Source: Burkholderiaceae bacterium (lineage in GTDB: Bacteria; Pseudomonadota; Gammaproteobacteria; Burkholderiales; Rhodocyclaceae). From it: a DNA stretch of 47,348 bases. Where the stretch lies: the NCBI GenBank assembly GCA_021738065.1, contig JAIPCT010000019.1, positions 1 through 47,348 on the forward strand. Direction: 5' to 3'. The notes under the pieces were generated by a model, which saw only the letters and a program-made list of their open reading frames with translations, was not told where the DNA came from and made no database searches. Below are positions 44,035 through 47,348 of this stretch, one piece after another. The stretch's first letter is position 1. Each line of letters opens with the position of its first letter. The position numbers and the translations under genes were made by a program.

Positions 44035-44155
44035 CTAGGAAATCACTGATCAAGCCCGTTCGCGTTGAGCCGTGAGCTTGTCAAACGGTCGAAACGCCAG
44101 CCTGTCAAATATAGGGCTTCGACAGGCTCAGCCCGAACGGTAGCGACTTGTTCAG
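44035..44155 (+). repeat. 121-bp repeat, copy B
   Basis: Direct-orientation partner of 37149-37269, with about four differences. It lies between tag and the GAF cyclase gene, in a 263-bp gap otherwise without visible features. No IS is attached to this copy. Confidence 0.9.
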
Positions 44156-44272
44156 CATTTTCCTGGCGTCCCGCAAGCGCCGTCAGGCCGAGATTCACCG
44201 GCAATAGCCGCGTTCATTATCTGGTTACAATGGCGGCAATTCCCGCACATCGGTCTTCTGCTCACATTGCGC

Positions 44273-46630
44273 ATGCAAATCGGCTTTGAAACCATACGCG
44301 AGATCCTCGAGCACCGCCTGCATCAAGAGGATATCGAGCGGCTCCTGCAAGGACTTGACGAGTCGGGCAAGGCACAGCTGTTTTTCCGGATCACCGAACT
44401 TTTGCGCCGCACCTCGGCCCTGGCCGACATTGCCAATCGCGTATCCGACAGTTTGTCCCTCGATGTATTGTTTCCGCGCCTGATGGAAGTCGTCACCGAG
44501 GCGCTGAACGCGGAGCGCAGTTCCCTGTTCCTGTTCGATGCAGAGACCAGCGAACTTTTTTCGCGTGTCATGCAGGGCGACACCATCGGCGAGATCCGCT
44601 TCCCCAGCAATCTTGGGGTCGCCGGCTCGATATTCACCAGTGGCCAGGCGGAGATCATCGCCGACGCCTACGCCGATCCGCGCTTCAATCAGGAAGTCGA
44701 TCGTCGCACCGGCTACCGGACGCGCAACATCCTTTGCGTGCCTATCCGCAACAAGAATCGCGAAGTAATTGGCGTCACCCAGGTGTTGAACAAGTGTGTC
44801 GGGGAATTTGACGGCGAAGATCAGCGCTTGCTCGAAGGCTTGTCACTGCAAGCCTCCGCCGCGCTCGAAAACGCGCGCTTGTTCGAGAAGGTCGAGCGCC
44901 AGCAACGCGAAGAAGCCATGCTGCTTGAAGTCAGCATTTCGATCGTTTCGGAGATTCATCTCGATCCGCTGCTGGCGAAAATCATGGAAGCCGCGACCTC
45001 GCTGCTCGAAGCCGATCGCGGCAGCCTGTTCCTCTTCGATTCGGCAAGCGACGAACTGTTCTCCCGCGTCGCGGGCGGCATCGCCGGCGAGTCGATCCAC
45101 TTCCCGTCCAATGCCGGCATCGCCGGCGAGTGCTTCAGCAGCGGCCAGGTGATCAATATTGCCGACGCCTACAACGATTCCCGCTTCAATCCCGAGTTCG
45201 ATCGCCACACCGGCTACCACACGCACAGCATGCTTTGCATGCCCATCGTCGCCCGCGGTGAGCGCAAGCTTGGCGTCATGCAGATACTGAATCGCCGGGG
45301 CGGCGAGTTCGGCAGTGCCGACGAAAGGCGCTTGCGGGCATTTTCCGCGCAAGCCGCCGTGGCGATCGAGAACGCGCAGTTGTTCGAGTCGATCAGCGAC
45401 GAACGCAACTACAACGAAGCGATTCTGTACAGCATGAACAACGCGGTGCTGACGCTGGATGCCAACGGCGTGGTACGCAAGCTCAACGGGGCGGCGCGAC
45501 GCATTCTGCGGCGCAGCGACGGCGATCTGCTCGGCCATCCGCTCAATACCCGGTTCGTCGGCCGCAATACCTGGGTCGCCAGCAGCCTCGACAAAGTCCG
45601 CGCGTCCGGAAGTACCGACATCACCGTCGATACCGATCTGGTGCTTGAAGGCAGCGAAGCGATCTCGGTGAATCTCACCACCGTGCCGCTCACCAGCATT
45701 CGCAATGAACCGATCGGCTACATGCTGATGATGGAAGACATCACCCGCGAGAAGCGGCTGCGCAACACCATGTCGCGCTACATGAGCAAGTCGGTGGTCG
45801 ACCAGCTGGTCGAGAGCGGTGAAGCCGTCCTCGGCGGCACCGGGCGCGACGTCAGCGTATTGTTCTCCGACATCCGCGGCTTCACCTCGATCTCCGAGCG
45901 CCTTGGCGCCAAGGAAACCGTGGCCCTGCTCAACGAATACTTCACCGACATGGTGGACATCGTCTTCGCCCACAATGGCGTGCTGGACAAATATATCGGC
46001 GACATGATCATGGCGGTATTCGGCTCCGTGCTGCAAAGCGACGACGACGCCAGCAACGCGGTCATGGTCGGCAACCGGATGATGACCGGCCTGCACCAAT
46101 TGAACCGGCGTCGCGCCAAACGCGGCGGCGAGGCCATCCGCATCGGCGTCGGCATCAGCACCGGCAACGTGGTGGCGGGGAACATCGGATCCTTGAAGCG
46201 CATGGAATACACCGTGATCGGCGACCGGGTCAATCTCGCCGAACGCCTGGAAAGCGCCAACAAGTTCTACGGCACATCGATACTGATGTGCGACGCAACC
46301 TATGCCGCGGTGAAGCAACACTCGGCCTGTCGCGAAATCGACCTGATCCGGGTGCGCGGCCGGGCGATGCCGGTGGCGATCTACGAATCGCTGGAGCACC
46401 TCGCCGAAGACGGCATTCCCCATCTGAATGACGGCCTGGCGGCATTCAATGACGGGCTGATCCGCTACCGCGCCCGCGACTGGAGCGGCGCCGAACGCGC
46501 GTTTCAGAAAATGCTGGACGTCAGCCCTGAGGACGGTCCGTCGAAAATCTACATCGAGCGCTGCCGGATCTATCGCGAAACGCCGCCACCCGAGAACTGG
46601 GACGGGGTTTGGGCGATGGACGACAAGTAG
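44273..46630 (+). CDS. Tandem-GAF, PAS-like adenylate cyclase
   Basis: This 785-residue soluble protein carries two GAF domains (about 60-205 and 225-375), a PAS-like segment (about 385-500) and a class III cyclase domain (about 515-700). A short C-terminal tail resembling one tetratricopeptide-like pair follows. The GAFs end with NKxxxxF...D (NKCVGEFDGED) and NRRGGEFGSADE, close to the motif of cyclic-nucleotide-binding GAFs in cyanobacterial CyaB and phosphodiesterases. The cyclase has LFSDIRGF, DKYIGDMIM, and VIGDRVNLAERLE, giving Lys/Asp adenine choice. It probably makes cAMP with feedback binding. ATG 44273 is preferred over TTG 44267. Confidence 0.9.
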   Translation: MQIGFETIREILEHRLHQEDIERLLQGLDESGKAQLFFRITELLRRTSALADIANRVSDSLSLDVLFPRLMEVVTEALNAERSSLFLFDAETSELFSRVMQGDTIGEIRFPSNLGVAGSIFTSGQAEIIADAYADPRFNQEVDRRTGYRTRNILCVPIRNKNREVIGVTQVLNKCVGEFDGEDQRLLEGLSLQASAALENARLFEKVERQQREEAMLLEVSISIVSEIHLDPLLAKIMEAATSLLEADRGSLFLFDSASDELFSRVAGGIAGESIHFPSNAGIAGECFSSGQVINIADAYNDSRFNPEFDRHTGYHTHSMLCMPIVARGERKLGVMQILNRRGGEFGSADERRLRAFSAQAAVAIENAQLFESISDERNYNEAILYSMNNAVLTLDANGVVRKLNGAARRILRRSDGDLLGHPLNTRFVGRNTWVASSLDKVRASGSTDITVDTDLVLEGSEAISVNLTTVPLTSIRNEPIGYMLMMEDITREKRLRNTMSRYMSKSVVDQLVESGEAVLGGTGRDVSVLFSDIRGFTSISERLGAKETVALLNEYFTDMVDIVFAHNGVLDKYIGDMIMAVFGSVLQSDDDASNAVMVGNRMMTGLHQLNRRRAKRGGEAIRIGVGISTGNVVAGNIGSLKRMEYTVIGDRVNLAERLESANKFYGTSILMCDATYAAVKQHSACREIDLIRVRGRAMPVAIYESLEHLAEDGIPHLNDGLAAFNDGLIRYRARDWSGAERAFQKMLDVSPEDGPSKIYIERCRIYRETPPPENWDGVWAMDDK

Positions 46631-46669
46631 CGGCGTCCGCCTTTGCCGGCGCCCGGATGAGCTGAGGCG

Positions 46670-47348
46670 CTACGCGCCCGCCGCGCGAGCGGCAGCCCGG
46701 CGCCCCATGGCGACCACCGCCAATCCCGCCAGTACCTGCAGCCGCGCCACCCCCGGCAGCACGCGGTTGCGGCCGCCGGCATCGAGCAGCATGCCGAAGG
46801 CCAGCGGTCCAAGGGCCAGGCCGACATCCAGCCCGGAGTAGACGAAACCATAGACCCGGCCGAACGCCGGCGAGTTGTTGCCGCCCGGCAATGATTCAGT
46901 GGCGACGCGACGCACCAGCAGGTCGCGCGAGGGCCCGGCGAGGCCGACCCCGATGCCGATGCCGACCATCAGCGGCAGCACGCTCCAGGCCGGCGGCAAA
47001 CCGCTGGCCAGCACCGAGGCAAACGCGGCGGCGGCGATCAATGCGCCGCCAACCGTGCGCTCGTGGGCATGCACCCGCGCCGCGACAAATCCGCCCGCCA
47101 CCATGCCGGCCGCCGATCCCAGCAAATAGCCCGTCAGCGCGGCGACACCGGCCGCGGCGGAAATCCCGTAAATGCCGCCCAGCACCGGCGCGGAAAAGCT
47201 CTGCAAGCCACCAAACGCAGCCGTGATCAAGAGGAAAAAGGCAAACGCCAGCCAGATCACCGGCGTGTTGAGGAACGCAAATGTCCCGCCAGCCGCCGTG
47301 CCGCCAGCGCCGACTTTTGGCATGTCGTCGTCCAGCAGCGGTTGCGCC
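46670..47348 (-). CDS. MFS transporter, C-terminal half (5' part beyond the window)
   Basis: About 225 residues are visible and the frame stays open to the window edge, so the start is outside. A hydrophilic loop (QPLLDDDMPKVGAGG) is followed by about six membrane helices (VIWLAFAFFLLITAAF, VAALTGYLLGSAAGMVAGGF, and others). This fits helices 7-12 of a 12-helix major facilitator. Substrate cannot be told. The ATG at 47323 lies in the loop and is not the start. Confidence 0.8.
   Translation of the reverse strand, partial: AQPLLDDDMPKVGAGGTAAGGTFAFLNTPVIWLAFAFFLLITAAFGGLQSFSAPVLGGIYGISAAAGVAALTGYLLGSAAGMVAGGFVAARVHAHERTVGGALIAAAAFASVLASGLPPAWSVLPLMVGIGIGVGLAGPSRDLLVRRVATESLPGGNNSPAFGRVYGFVYSGLDVGLALGPLAFGMLLDAGGRNRVLPGVARLQVLAGLAVVAMGRRAAARAAGA
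47302..47318 (+). repeat. Dispersed 17-bp word, copy 6
   Basis: Exact CGCCAGCGCCGACTTTT within the MFS gene, encoding Pro-Lys-Val-Gly-Ala-Gly on the minus strand. Confidence 0.7.

Noticed and set aside
44843-46423. 526-residue minus-strand frame opposite the GAF cyclase
   Set aside because: It is His/Asp/Ala/Val-rich and featureless, while the plus strand has all the GAF and cyclase motifs.

Overview
The window (about 47.3 kb, GC-rich) reads as chromosome of a Betaproteobacterium, probably of Rhodocyclales or Nitrosomonadales type. The reasons are the order tRNA-Leu, tig, clpP, clpX, lon, tRNA-Val, ppiD, fabI, the hpnCDE squalene genes, selU, and the general protein character. This placement is inference from family resemblance and gene order; no rRNA is present.

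Layout. (1) 1-6.1 kb, minus strand: a LapA-type biofilm adhesin locus. A type I secretion ABC exporter (LapB-like), its HlyD-family adaptor (LapC-like) and a LuxR-type regulator overlap by 4 bp each. They are followed by the first 558 residues of a giant adhesin with a retention module and a TAAG LapG-type cleavage site. (2) 6.3-9.3 kb, minus: acrylyl-CoA reductase (AcuI/YhdH) and propionyl-CoA synthetase (PrpE). (3) 9.4-15.7 kb: an NlpC/P60 lipoprotein-type peptidase, a ferric iron ABC uptake system (binding protein, fused permease, ATPase) with Fur-box-like promoters, a CDGSH iron-sulfur protein, then aat and bpt (two N-degron aminoacyl transferases) overlapping the iron ATPase gene. (4) 15.8-20.8 kb: an oligopeptide-type binding lipoprotein, fabI and ppiD around a strong bidirectional terminator. 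(5) 21-30 kb, minus: the protein quality-control cluster tig-clpP-clpX-lon between two tRNAs. It is followed by a cyclic-di-GMP-related pair (HD-GYP-like and GGDEF/EAL-like) in which many catalytic residues are lost. (6) 30.1-33.2 kb: hpnC-hpnD-hpnE, which make squalene from farnesyl diphosphate for hopanoids, followed by a decayed second HpnE-like fragment. (7) 33.4-37.1 kb: a PLP-dependent cysteine synthase/desulfhydrase homologue, a LolD/YbbA-type ATPase, tesA and selU. (8) 37.1-44.2 kb: a segment bounded by two 121-bp near-identical repeats. It holds an IS110-family (IS1111-like) insertion sequence with a candidate bridge RNA, a methyltransferase, an adenylate cyclase fused to an unusual hemerythrin domain, a PatZ-like acyl-CoA synthetase/acetyltransferase, and tag. 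(9) 44.3-47.3 kb: a tandem-GAF/PAS adenylate cyclase and the 3' part of an MFS transporter.

Themes. Surface attachment and nucleotide second messengers recur: a LapG-cleavable adhesin, a degenerate cyclic-di-GMP pair and two class III cyclases. Iron and redox also recur: Fur-like promoters, CDGSH, and hemerythrin. The most unexpected sequence-level signal is a 16-17 bp word, CGCCAGCGCCGACTTT(T), present six times on both strands, in coding sequence in different frames and in intergenic DNA.
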